Shown piece after piece: positions 1 to 7,842 of a stretch of DNA of 64,000 bases. The translations under genes were made by a program, and so were the position numbers. The notes beneath the pieces are model-generated. The model saw nothing but the letters and a program-made list of their open reading frames with translations, had not been told where the DNA came from and did not search any database. Origin of the DNA: Rhodospirillaceae bacterium (GTDB lineage: Bacteria > Pseudomonadota > Alphaproteobacteria > GCA-2731375); the NCBI GenBank assembly GCA_018701215.1, contig JABIWH010000028.1:62001-126000 (forward strand). Reading direction: 5' to 3'. The first letter of the stretch is position 1; every line of letters begins with the position of its first letter.

Positions 1-486
1 TCACCGCCGCTTTCGACATGGGGTAATCCAGGCCGAACGCCATGCCGTATTTCGCCGCCAGGGACGAGATATTGATGATGGAACCGCCCCTGCCTGACGC
101 AGGGCCGGGACACAGGCCTTGCAGCACTGCCAGACGCCCTTGATATTTACCTGCATGACGGCATCCCACTGATCCTCGGGGATCTGATCGAAGCGGCCGC
201 CGGAGATATCACCGAACAGCGCCGCGTTATTGACCACCACGTCGATACGGCCGAATTTTTCCAGCGCCAGATCCGCCATGGCCTGGCAACTGTCCATTTC
301 CGCCACATCCAGATGGGTACCCACCGCCTGGCCGCCGGCGGCTTCGATGGTGGCCACGGTGTCGGCGGTATCACGGATATCGGCGGCGACCACCAAGGCG
401 CCCTCGGCCGCCAGCGCCTCGCAATAGGCCCGGCCCAAACCGCGCCCGCCGCCTGTTACGACGGCAACTTTGTCTTTCAATTGCAT
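1..486 (-). pseudogene. SDR family oxidoreductase, frameshifted and cut by the left edge
   Basis: Short-chain dehydrogenase/reductase with a Rossmann NAD(P) site (TGGGRGLG, residues 11-18), the NNAA motif at 86-89 and the structural Asn114. The start is the ATG at 486. After about residue 133 the reading frame leaves the family. In the adjacent frame the expected sequence resumes (GGSIINISS, then the catalytic YPMSK encoded by bases 25-11). The break falls at a CCCC run at 87-90 (GGGG on the coding strand); one extra G would restore A-G-G-G-S and the whole fold. The 3' end lies outside the window. It lies 16 bases downstream of a MaoC-type hydratase, which suggests a role in acyl-CoA or alcohol oxidation. 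Either a recent pseudogene or a base-calling error; the sequence alone cannot tell. Confidence 0.8.
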
Positions 487-502
487 GCTCTAGTGTCCTG
501 AA

Positions 503-940
503 TTATGGATTGACCAGCCATTTCATGATGTGCTCAGCGACGCCGACGGTTTCGCCGCGCTGGTTGGTCGCGGTCAATGCCGAACGGCTGCGCCGGCGTT
601 CTTCCTCGATCTCTTTGACTTCATAGGTCACCGTGATGGTATCGCCAATCTTCACGGGTGCGACGAAACGCACCCGGTCATAGCCGATGGACATCAGCGT
701 CAGATCGTCCCGCCCCTCGGTCACGCGCGTGCCCAAAATAGCCGAGACCGTCGACATGAAGCCCACCAGCAAGGCGCCATGGGCGACACGGGTACCGAAC
801 TGGGAGCGCTTCATGAATTCCTCGTTCGTATGGGGCGCGGCGAAATCACCGGTGATGCCGGCAAAGCCGTAAATATCACTCTCTCCCACGGTTTTGGAAA
901 AGCTGGCGCTGTCGCCAATGGCGACGGGGATATCAGTCAT
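503..940 (-). CDS. MaoC-like hotdog-fold acyl-CoA hydratase
   Basis: A 145-residue single hotdog-domain protein of the MaoC/R-specific enoyl-CoA hydratase type. The hydratase signature reads G-D-F-A-A-P-H, giving candidate catalytic Asp32 and His37, followed by a conserved HG at 54-55. The frame stays open upstream to 1168, but that part overlaps the next gene. The ATG at 940 has a strong AGGAGG ribosome site a few bases upstream and gives the family's usual length. It lies between an LLM oxidoreductase and the frameshifted SDR, all on the minus strand and closely spaced, so the three are probably co-transcribed. It would hydrate a 2-enoyl-CoA; the substrate is unknown. Confidence 0.8.
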   Translation of the reverse strand: MTDIPVAIGDSASFSKTVGESDIYGFAGITGDFAAPHTNEEFMKRSQFGTRVAHGALLVGFMSTVSAILGTRVTEGRDDLTLMSIGYDRVRFVAPVKIGDTITVTYEVKEIEEERRRSRSALTATNQRGETVGVAEHIMKWLVNP

Positions 941-962
941 GATGTTTCCTCCTGGCTTATTT

Positions 963-1832
963 TTAGCCGACGGCGTCGGCGAGTTTACGCATGGCATCCA
1001 GATGTTGATCGATTTGGGTGAAGCCCGATTCCGATGTGCGGAACGTGACCGAGGTGGCGCCCATCTCACGCCAGGCCTCTGCCTCGGACAGCCATTCGTT
1101 GGGGCCCCGGTCCTCGGCAAAGACCGTGGCATCGATGCCCAGATCATCCGGATCGCGGCCCGCCCCATGGGCGGCTTCCCGGAACACGTCTATCTTGGCC
1201 TTCATCACGTCGTCGGGTTTGGTGCGCGGGCTCATCAGCCAGCCATCGCCGATCCGTCCCGCCCGGCGGATGGCGACATCGGCCATGGCGCCGAACCAGA
1301 TCGGGATCGGCCGCTGGATCGGCAGCGGGTTCATGCCCATATCCGACATCCCGTGCCATTGCCCTTCAAACTCCACCAACTGGTCACACCACATCCGGCG
1401 CAACAGCTCCACCTGTTCCTCGATGCGCTGGCCCCGATTGCTGAAATCCATGCCCAGGGCCTTGAATTCCGACGAGCTCCAACCAACGCCAACGCCCAGA
1501 ACCAGGCGTCCGCCGCTCAAGATATCGATTTCCGCGCACTGCTTGGCGACCAGTTCGGTCTGCCGTTGCGGCAGCACCACGTTGGCGGTGACCAGCTGGA
1601 TCTTTTCCGTGAAGCCCGCGATCCAGGCGAACAGGGTCATGGGCTCATGAAAGCCGTATTCGATGGTGTAGTGCACCGCCCAAGGCGTATCGCGGGCATC
1701 CTTGGCACCCAGAATATGGTCCACCAGGGTCAGGCGTTCAAAGCCCAGAGCCTCGGCCGTGGTTACGAAATTGCGGATGACAACGGGATCGTTGCCGATT
1801 TGGGTTTGTGGAAATGATATGCCGAAGTCCAT
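963..1832 (-). CDS. LLM-class oxidoreductase, probably F420-dependent (TIGR03619-like)
   Basis: A 289-residue luciferase-like TIM-barrel oxidoreductase. The N-terminus (MDFGISFPQT) and the GVGVGW, GRIGDGW and PIWFGA segments are those of bacterial LLM proteins of the Rv2161c-like group, many of which bind coenzyme F420 rather than FMN. It is the first gene of a minus-strand set with the MaoC hydratase and the SDR, and is divergent from the N-carbamoyl amidase across about 77 bases. A complete F420 biosynthesis operon lies at 23-29 kb, which makes F420 use plausible. Substrate unknown; FMN use cannot be excluded. Confidence 0.8.
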   Translation of the reverse strand: MDFGISFPQTQIGNDPVVIRNFVTTAEALGFERLTLVDHILGAKDARDTPWAVHYTIEYGFHEPMTLFAWIAGFTEKIQLVTANVVLPQRQTELVAKQCAEIDILSGGRLVLGVGVGWSSSEFKALGMDFSNRGQRIEEQVELLRRMWCDQLVEFEGQWHGMSDMGMNPLPIQRPIPIWFGAMADVAIRRAGRIGDGWLMSPRTKPDDVMKAKIDVFREAAHGAGRDPDDLGIDATVFAEDRGPNEWLSEAEAWREMGATSVTFRTSESGFTQIDQHLDAMRKLADAVG

Positions 1833-1909
1833 GACGCCCTCAATATTTGCTGTTCACCAGATCATAACGCCTGTTTCCATTCCCGCCAGCTTGGGTGCAG
1901 AATACAAAA

Positions 1910-2863
1910 ATGGCAAAGTCAAATCGCATGGTCACCGTGGGCGCGGCGCAACTTGGCCCGATCGCCCGCGACGAAACCAGATCACAGGTCGTGGATCGCC
2001 TGTTGGCGCTGCTGGACCGGGCCCATGAACGCGGCTGTGACCTTGTGGTCTTTCCCGAGCTCGCCCTGACGACATTTTTCCCGCGCTGGTATTTCGAAAA
2101 TCAGGACGAGATCGACAGATTTTTCGAAACCGCCATGCCGGGCCCCGAAACCCAGGCGTTGTTTGACAGGGCGGCGGAACATGGCATCGGCTTTTGCCTG
2201 GGCTTCGCGGAGATGGTCGAAAACGGCGGCGAGACCCAACGGTTCAACAGCTGCATTCTGGTGGACAAGTCCGGCGCCATCGTCGGCAAATACCGCAAGG
2301 TGCATCTGCCCGGCCATGCCGATCACCTGCCGGAGCGAAAATGGCAGCATCTGGAGAAAGCCTATTTCGATGTGGGCGATCTGGGCTTTCCGGTCTGGCG
2401 CACCATGGGCGGCATCATGGGCATGTGCATCTGCAACGACCGCCGCTGGCCCGAGACCTATCGCATGATGGGCCTGCAGGGGGTGGAGATGATCATGCTG
2501 GGTTACAACACGCCGGCGACCGAGCCGCCCTGGGGGTTCGAGCCGACACACCTGGCCGGCCTGCACAACAATCTGTCCATGCAGGCGGGCGCCTACCAGA
2601 ACGCCACCTGGGTCATTGGCGTGGCCAAGGCGGGCAACGAAGGTGGTTGCGACATGATGGGCGGCACCTTGATCGTGGCGCCGACGGGAGAGATCGTGGC
2701 CCAGGGCCGTACCTTGGAGGATGAATTGGTGATTGCCGATTGCGATCTGGATGCGTGTAATCATTACAAGAACACGGTGTTCAATTTCGCCGAACACCGC
2801 CAGCCCGATCAATACGGGTTGATCACCGAAACCGCCGGCGTCATTCTGCCGCCCGATGATTAA
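1910..2863 (+). CDS. N-carbamoyl-D-amino acid hydrolase (nitrilase superfamily)
   Basis: A 317-residue carbon-nitrogen hydrolase closely resembling D-carbamoylase, which removes the carbamoyl group from N-carbamoyl-D-amino acids to give the D-amino acid, CO2 and ammonia. The triad is visible: Glu50 in FPELALTTF, Lys130 in GKYRKVHLPG and Cys175 in CICNDRRWPE, each offset by three from the E47/K127/C172 of the characterised Agrobacterium enzyme. I chose the ATG at 1910 because it aligns with that enzyme's N-terminus; a GTG at 1895 would add five residues. No strong ribosome site is seen. The hydantoinase genes start 23 bases downstream, so hydantoin opening and decarbamoylation are probably one pathway. 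Confidence 0.85.
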   Translation: MAKSNRMVTVGAAQLGPIARDETRSQVVDRLLALLDRAHERGCDLVVFPELALTTFFPRWYFENQDEIDRFFETAMPGPETQALFDRAAEHGIGFCLGFAEMVENGGETQRFNSCILVDKSGAIVGKYRKVHLPGHADHLPERKWQHLEKAYFDVGDLGFPVWRTMGGIMGMCICNDRRWPETYRMMGLQGVEMIMLGYNTPATEPPWGFEPTHLAGLHNNLSMQAGAYQNATWVIGVAKAGNEGGCDMMGGTLIVAPTGEIVAQGRTLEDELVIADCDLDACNHYKNTVFNFAEHRQPDQYGLITETAGVILPPDD

Positions 2864-2886
2864 AGATACTGGGGGACAAAACAAAA

Positions 2887-4959
2887 ATGAAACTGATCGG
2901 CGTCGATGTCGGCGGCACCTTCACGGACGTGATGTATGGCGATACGGAAAACCAGGACATCGCCATTCACAAGGTTCCAACCACCCCGGACGATCCCAGC
3001 CGGGGCGTCATCCAGGGCCTGCGCGAGATTTGCGAACGTTTTGATGTAGACCGGGGCGCCATCGACCACGTGTTGCACGGCACCACCATCGCCACCAACG
3101 CGGTACTGGAATACAAGGGCGCCAAGACCGGCATGGTCACCACGGAAGGCTACCGCGATATTCTGCACATCGGCCGCCACCAGCGGCCGCAGCATTACTC
3201 CATCATGCAGGAGGTGCCCTGGCAGGACCGGCCCCTGGTGCAGCGCCGCCACCGCAAGGTCGTCCCCGAACGTTTGGCGCCCCCCGATGGCGCGGTATTG
3301 ACGCCCCTGGACGAAGACGCGGTACGGGTCGCCGCGCGGGAGCTGCGAGAGGCAGGCGTCGAGGCGATCGCGGTCTGTTTCCTGTTTGCCTATATCAATC
3401 CCGCGCACGAAGAGCGCGCGGCGGAAATTATCCGCGAGGAATATCCCGATTGTTTCGTCACCACATCATCCGCCGTCTCACCGCAGTTTCGGGAGTTCGA
3501 ACGCTTCACCACCGCCGCCATGAATGCCTTCATCGGGCCCAAGGTGCGCGTCTATGTGCAGGAGCTGGAACGCGCCCTGGCCGACAATGGCTTCACGGCG
3601 GACCTGCATGTCATGGGCTCCAACGGCGGCGTCGCCACCGGCGCCATGGTCTCTGAACGGCCCATCCTGACATTGTTGTCGGGCCCGGCAGCGGGTGTGT
3701 TGGGCGGTGCCATGAGCGGCGAACGGTCCGCGCGCAAACGTCTGATCACCTTTGATATTGGCGGCACCTCCGCCGATATCGGCCTGGTTGTCGATGGCCA
3801 GTTCGCCGAGGCCACGGCGCGGGATACCTGGATCGGCGGCTATCCGGTGATGGCCCCGATGATCGATATTCACACCATTGGGGCGGGCGGCGGCTCCATC
3901 GCGCACCAGGATGCCGGCCAGGCTTTCAGGGTCGGCCCGCAATCGGCGGGCGCCGAGCCCGGACCGGCGGCCTATGGCCGGGGCGGCAACCTGCCCACGG
4001 TTACGGACGCCAACGTGGTCCTGGGTCGTCTGCAGCCCGGCAACTTCCTGGGCGGCGAGATGAACCTGGATGCCGGTGCGGCCCACAAGGTCATGGGCGA
4101 ATTCGGCGAACAGATGGGCATGACGATGGAGGCCGCCGCCGACGGCGTGCTGACCATTATCAATGCCAACATGGCCAACGCGATCCGTTCGCGCACGGTA
4201 CAAAAGGGCCATGACCCCCGCGAATTCTCGCTGGTCGCATTCGGTGGCGCCGGGCCCCTGCATGGCGTTGAAGTGGCGCGGGATCTGGGCATTCCGGAAG
4301 TCATCATCCCACCCTATCCCGGCATTACCTCGGCTGCCGGGTTGTTGACCACGGATCTGAAATACGACGCCATCCGCACTGAATTCCAGACCAGCGGCAA
4401 CGTGGACCGCGACAGGTTAAGCCGGGATTTCGAGGTCATGCGCGCCGGCCTGGCGGCGCAGTTCAAGACCGACGGCCTGGACGACGGCGCCGTGGAATAC
4501 CAGCGCAGCGGCGATCTGCGCTATGTGGGCCAGGGTTACGAGCTGCGCGTGCCAGTGGCCGATGGTCCCGTAGATGAAGCCTCCCTGGCGGATATCTTCA
4601 AGGCATTCGAGGCCATACATACAACGGAATACGGCCACGTCTTTGCCGACAATCCAATCGAGATTGTCAATATCCGCGTTACCGGGATCGGCCAGATGCC
4701 CAAGATCACTCTGCCCACATTGCCCCAGGGCGGTGATCTTCAGGCTGCGCAATTGGACGAGGCGCAATGCTACTTCCGCCTCGAAGGCGAGCTGGCGGCG
4801 GTGCCAACGCCGTTATACGAGCGGGACAAGCTGCCCATCGACCAGGCCTTTGAAGGGCCGGCAATCGTGCTGCAAAAGGATACCACCACCGTCATTCCCC
4901 CCGGCGCCCGGGCCACGGCCCAGTCGGGCGGCAATCTGTTGATCGAGACAGGAGCCTGA
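2887..4959 (+). CDS. hyuA: ATP-dependent hydantoinase/oxoprolinase subunit A
   Basis: A 690-residue HyuA-type protein (N-methylhydantoinase A / 5-oxoprolinase N-terminal half). It carries the ASKHA-type ATP-binding signatures: GVDVGGTFTDV at residues 5-15, FDIGGTSADIG near 290 and a glycine-rich GAGGGS near 333. In this family subunit A activates the cyclic amide with ATP and subunit B completes hydrolysis, giving an N-carbamoyl amino acid from a hydantoin. The next gene is subunit B, two bases downstream, and the preceding gene is an N-carbamoyl amidase. The true substrate (hydantoin, N-methylhydantoin, oxoproline, or a ketone in related carboxylases) is not decided by sequence. Confidence 0.9.
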   Translation: MKLIGVDVGGTFTDVMYGDTENQDIAIHKVPTTPDDPSRGVIQGLREICERFDVDRGAIDHVLHGTTIATNAVLEYKGAKTGMVTTEGYRDILHIGRHQRPQHYSIMQEVPWQDRPLVQRRHRKVVPERLAPPDGAVLTPLDEDAVRVAARELREAGVEAIAVCFLFAYINPAHEERAAEIIREEYPDCFVTTSSAVSPQFREFERFTTAAMNAFIGPKVRVYVQELERALADNGFTADLHVMGSNGGVATGAMVSERPILTLLSGPAAGVLGGAMSGERSARKRLITFDIGGTSADIGLVVDGQFAEATARDTWIGGYPVMAPMIDIHTIGAGGGSIAHQDAGQAFRVGPQSAGAEPGPAAYGRGGNLPTVTDANVVLGRLQPGNFLGGEMNLDAGAAHKVMGEFGEQMGMTMEAAADGVLTIINANMANAIRSRTVQKGHDPREFSLVAFGGAGPLHGVEVARDLGIPEVIIPPYPGITSAAGLLTTDLKYDAIRTEFQTSGNVDRDRLSRDFEVMRAGLAAQFKTDGLDDGAVEYQRSGDLRYVGQGYELRVPVADGPVDEASLADIFKAFEAIHTTEYGHVFADNPIEIVNIRVTGIGQMPKITLPTLPQGGDLQAAQLDEAQCYFRLEGELAAVPTPLYERDKLPIDQAFEGPAIVLQKDTTTVIPPGARATAQSGGNLLIETGA

Positions 4960-4961
4960 TC

Positions 4962-6734
4962 ATGAATTTGCAAACGCGAAACGCGCCCGCCGTGGACCAC
5001 GTCACCGCCTCTGTCATCCAAGGTGCCTTGGAAAACATCGCGATCGAGATGGGCTACAAGCTGATGCGCATGTCCTATTCCTCAATCATCCGGGAATCGG
5101 AGGATTTTGGCGCCGGCTTGGTAGACGTGCAAGGCCGGGGCCTGGCGGAATCGGCACAATCGACACCGCTGCAATCAGGGCCCATTCCAGGCTATGTCCA
5201 GGGCATGCAAAAGATCCTCGATCGGCGTGGCGAGAGCTTGCGGCCCGGCGACGTGATCATGCACAACGATGCCTATTCCGGCGCCTCTCATGGCCCGGAC
5301 GTAGGCTTCATCGTGCCGGTGTTTTATGACGGCGAGCTGATCGCCTTCTCGGCCACCACGGCGCATCACCTCGACATCGGCGCCCTGACGCCGGGCAGCT
5401 GCGGCATTGTCGATGCCATCGATGCCTATGCCGAGGGCCTGCAATTCAAGGCCATCCGCGTCTATGACCAGGGCGAAAAGGTGGAACCGGTCTGGCATAT
5501 CCTGCGCGACAACATCCGGGTTTCCGATCTGGTGGTGGGTGATATGGAGGCGCAGATCGCCGCCGCCCGCATCGGCGCCGAACGCTTGGTTGAACTGATC
5601 GACCGCTATGGCAAGGCCATTTTCCAAAGCGCCTGCGAGAGCGTCATGCAGCATTCCGAGCGGCTGATGCGCCAAGCCATTGCCGCGTTGCCTGATGGCA
5701 CCTATTCGGCGACGACCTATATCGACGGCTATCTCGATGATCCGGAGCCCAGCCGCAAGGAGTTACCGCTGTGTGTGGCCATAACGGTGACCGGCGATGA
5801 GATGGTAGTCGATCTAACCGGCACTGCGCCGCAAATCCCGGACAAACCCATCAATATGCCTCTACAAGGCACGGTGGATATCGCCATCTGGCTGACCGTG
5901 CGTTCGGTACTGCTGGATACCGCCATACACGGCCATATCCCGGTCAACGACGGCCTGGTGCGGCCGATCAAGATCGTCGCGCCGGAAGGCTGCCTGGCCA
6001 ATCCTGTTTTTCCCGCCCCCACCATTGCGCGTTTCTGCCCCGGCAACCAGCTGGCCGATACGGTGATGAAGGCCCTGGCCGAGGTCGCGCCCAGCCAGGT
6101 TTCCGCCGGCATCGGCAATTTACGCGTCATTGCGTTCTCGGGCCTGCAAGACTCCGAACACTGGGTGCATATGGAGATCTTCGAAGGCAGCTATGGCGGC
6201 CGGGACGGCAAGGACGGCATGGACGCGGTCGATACGCTGTATGCCAACACCCGCAATAATCCCATTGAAGATATCGAGTCTCATCTGCCCCTGCGCGTGG
6301 ACCGTTACGAACTGCGCGAGGATGTCTGCGGTGCCGGCCAGTGGCGCGGCGGCCTCGGCTCGGTGCGGGAATTCGTCTACCTGAATGACGGTGGCGCCTC
6401 GGTCGAGGGCGAAGGCCATAAATTCCCGCCTTGGGGCTTTCGGGGCGGCAGCGACGGCGGCGCGGCGGGCCTGCGTCTGGACCGCGCCAACGGCCAGGGC
6501 GGCGAGCTGCCTTCGAAAGTACCGCACACGCCGGTTCAGGCGGGCGACCGTTTTGTTTGCGTCGGTCCGGCGGGCGGCGGCTATGGCGATCCCAGGCTGC
6601 GTGATCCGGAGATGGTCTTGGCCGATGTGACCGACGGCCTGATCACCGTAGCCCGCGCGGCGGATGACTACGGCGTTGTTATCACGGATGATCTGCGCAT
6701 TGATGAGGCGGCGACGGCGCAACGGCGCAGCTAA
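4962..6734 (+). CDS. hyuB: ATP-dependent hydantoinase/oxoprolinase subunit B
   Basis: A 590-residue HyuB-type protein, full length for the family, beginning two bases after the stop of hyuA so that the pair is translationally linked. Family features include the early GYKLMRMSYSS segment, the H-N-D-A-Y-S-G-A-S-H stretch near residue 105 and a Gly-rich C-terminal region with GPAGGGYGDP. Together with HyuA it should form the cytoplasmic ATP-driven ring-opening enzyme. The three-gene unit (amidase, hyuA, hyuB) probably ends here: 160 bases follow before the next plus-strand gene. Confidence 0.9.
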   Translation: MNLQTRNAPAVDHVTASVIQGALENIAIEMGYKLMRMSYSSIIRESEDFGAGLVDVQGRGLAESAQSTPLQSGPIPGYVQGMQKILDRRGESLRPGDVIMHNDAYSGASHGPDVGFIVPVFYDGELIAFSATTAHHLDIGALTPGSCGIVDAIDAYAEGLQFKAIRVYDQGEKVEPVWHILRDNIRVSDLVVGDMEAQIAAARIGAERLVELIDRYGKAIFQSACESVMQHSERLMRQAIAALPDGTYSATTYIDGYLDDPEPSRKELPLCVAITVTGDEMVVDLTGTAPQIPDKPINMPLQGTVDIAIWLTVRSVLLDTAIHGHIPVNDGLVRPIKIVAPEGCLANPVFPAPTIARFCPGNQLADTVMKALAEVAPSQVSAGIGNLRVIAFSGLQDSEHWVHMEIFEGSYGGRDGKDGMDAVDTLYANTRNNPIEDIESHLPLRVDRYELREDVCGAGQWRGGLGSVREFVYLNDGGASVEGEGHKFPPWGFRGGSDGGAAGLRLDRANGQGGELPSKVPHTPVQAGDRFVCVGPAGGGYGDPRLRDPEMVLADVTDGLITVARAADDYGVVITDDLRIDEAATAQRRS

Positions 6735-6834
6735 GATACTGGATCACATTGGCTTGATAGCGGGCGCAAAACCAATCCCGCGATTGACCGGAGCAAACTT
6801 TCATGCGACGGTTAATGGGGTTTATGTAAAGTAA

Positions 6835-6871
6835 AGATCGGCTCGTCTGGGCCGTAACGCCAGGCCGATCT
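6835..6871 (+). other. Inverted repeat in the hyuB / secreted-protein gap
   Basis: Perfect 8-base arms (AGATCGGC at 6835-6842 and GCCGATCT at 6864-6871) around a 21-base loop. It lies 23 bases before the start of the secreted-protein gene. No T-run follows, so an intrinsic terminator is not supported. A leader hairpin or operator is possible. Confidence 0.3.
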
Positions 6872-6894
6872 CGCATTTGGATAGGGGATAGGCC

Positions 6895-7707
6895 ATGCTT
6901 AAAAAATTCAAATCATTCGCAATTGTCGCGGCTGCCGTGGTGTCGGCGACCTTCACGCTGGGTGCCCAGGCCGCACCGCAGGCTCTGGCGTTGTTATCAA
7001 CCGAGGGTGACGTGCGGTTGGCCTGCAATGGTGCTGAATGCGCCGCGACGTTCAGCAGCTATTGTCTACAGAACGAACGTCCCTCGCCGCCTGGTGGGAC
7101 TGCCTACAGGCTGGCCGGCCGGGAGGGATTCGCCGTCACGGCGCTGGATCGCCATGGCCAAACGATAACACTGGCGGCGTTGGATACGCTGAAACTGACG
7201 GCGGCGCGCACGCAGGTGGCGGTGCGGATCTCAATCGAGAGGAGCGAGCTCGACAAATTGGGCCTGAAGCAAATCAGTGTCAACATCGGCAATGAGGTGA
7301 CTCTGCTACCCGTACCCCTGCCCGGTGACAAGACTCCCTTCACCGCCTCGGAAATCGCCCTGGTCACGGACACACTCCGCAAGGCGGGCAGCCGCCTAGT
7401 CGACCTTGGCGAGGGCCGGACCGAGACCGTACGTTGGCTATCCAAATTGGCCAATTCGCTGCCCTATGGAGACCTTGACGCCCCGTTGGCCGGCAAGGAA
7501 TTGATGCGGCAAGCAAGCGCCAGTCTGGCGGCGGCAAAAATGTCGGGAGAGGCACGGAGCCTCGCCGCGGTCGAGCTGCGCGGGTGCGGAAAGGATCTCC
7601 AATTGCAGATCTATCCCTCTCTTCGGCGTTGCCTGGAATCGACCCACGATGCCTACCTTTGGGACCTGAATGCGAACTATTGGCAGGCAATTCATACCGG
7701 TTCTTGA
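6895..7707 (+). CDS. Hypothetical secreted protein
   Basis: A 270-residue protein I do not recognise. Residues 1-27 are a Sec signal peptide: a KK start, a hydrophobic stretch rich in Ala/Val, and an AQA-A cleavage site. The mature protein has three cysteines near the N-terminus (positions 42-60) and two near the C-terminus, a pattern that could form disulfides in the periplasm. No transmembrane segment follows the signal. The middle is Ala/Leu-rich and probably mixed alpha/beta. It precedes the ABC importer by 135 bases with its own leader, so a link to that importer is only positional. The ATG at 6895 has a GGGGATAGG-type ribosome site. Confidence 0.6.
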   Translation: MLKKFKSFAIVAAAVVSATFTLGAQAAPQALALLSTEGDVRLACNGAECAATFSSYCLQNERPSPPGGTAYRLAGREGFAVTALDRHGQTITLAALDTLKLTAARTQVAVRISIERSELDKLGLKQISVNIGNEVTLLPVPLPGDKTPFTASEIALVTDTLRKAGSRLVDLGEGRTETVRWLSKLANSLPYGDLDAPLAGKELMRQASASLAAAKMSGEARSLAAVELRGCGKDLQLQIYPSLRRCLESTHDAYLWDLNANYWQAIHTGS

Positions 7708-7716
7708 CATAAACGA

Positions 7717-7747
7717 TTGACATAACGGCGGGCTGTCCGGTTACACT
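7717..7747 (+). promoter_or_regulatory. Candidate sigma-70-type promoter of the ABC importer
   Basis: TTGACA at 7717-7722 and TACACT at 7742-7747, spaced by 19 bases (18 if TTACAC is taken). A second TTGACATAA copy at 7704-7712 makes a short direct repeat overlapping the stop codon of the preceding gene. The spacing is longer than ideal, so this is a candidate only. Confidence 0.35.
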
Positions 7748-7842
7748 ACTGCGATGATTTGTCGCGTTAATATTTCGACTTACTAATAAAAGCAGACCAA
7801 GAAACAACAAAACCGAATAATTTTGCAGCAGGGAGAGGAACA

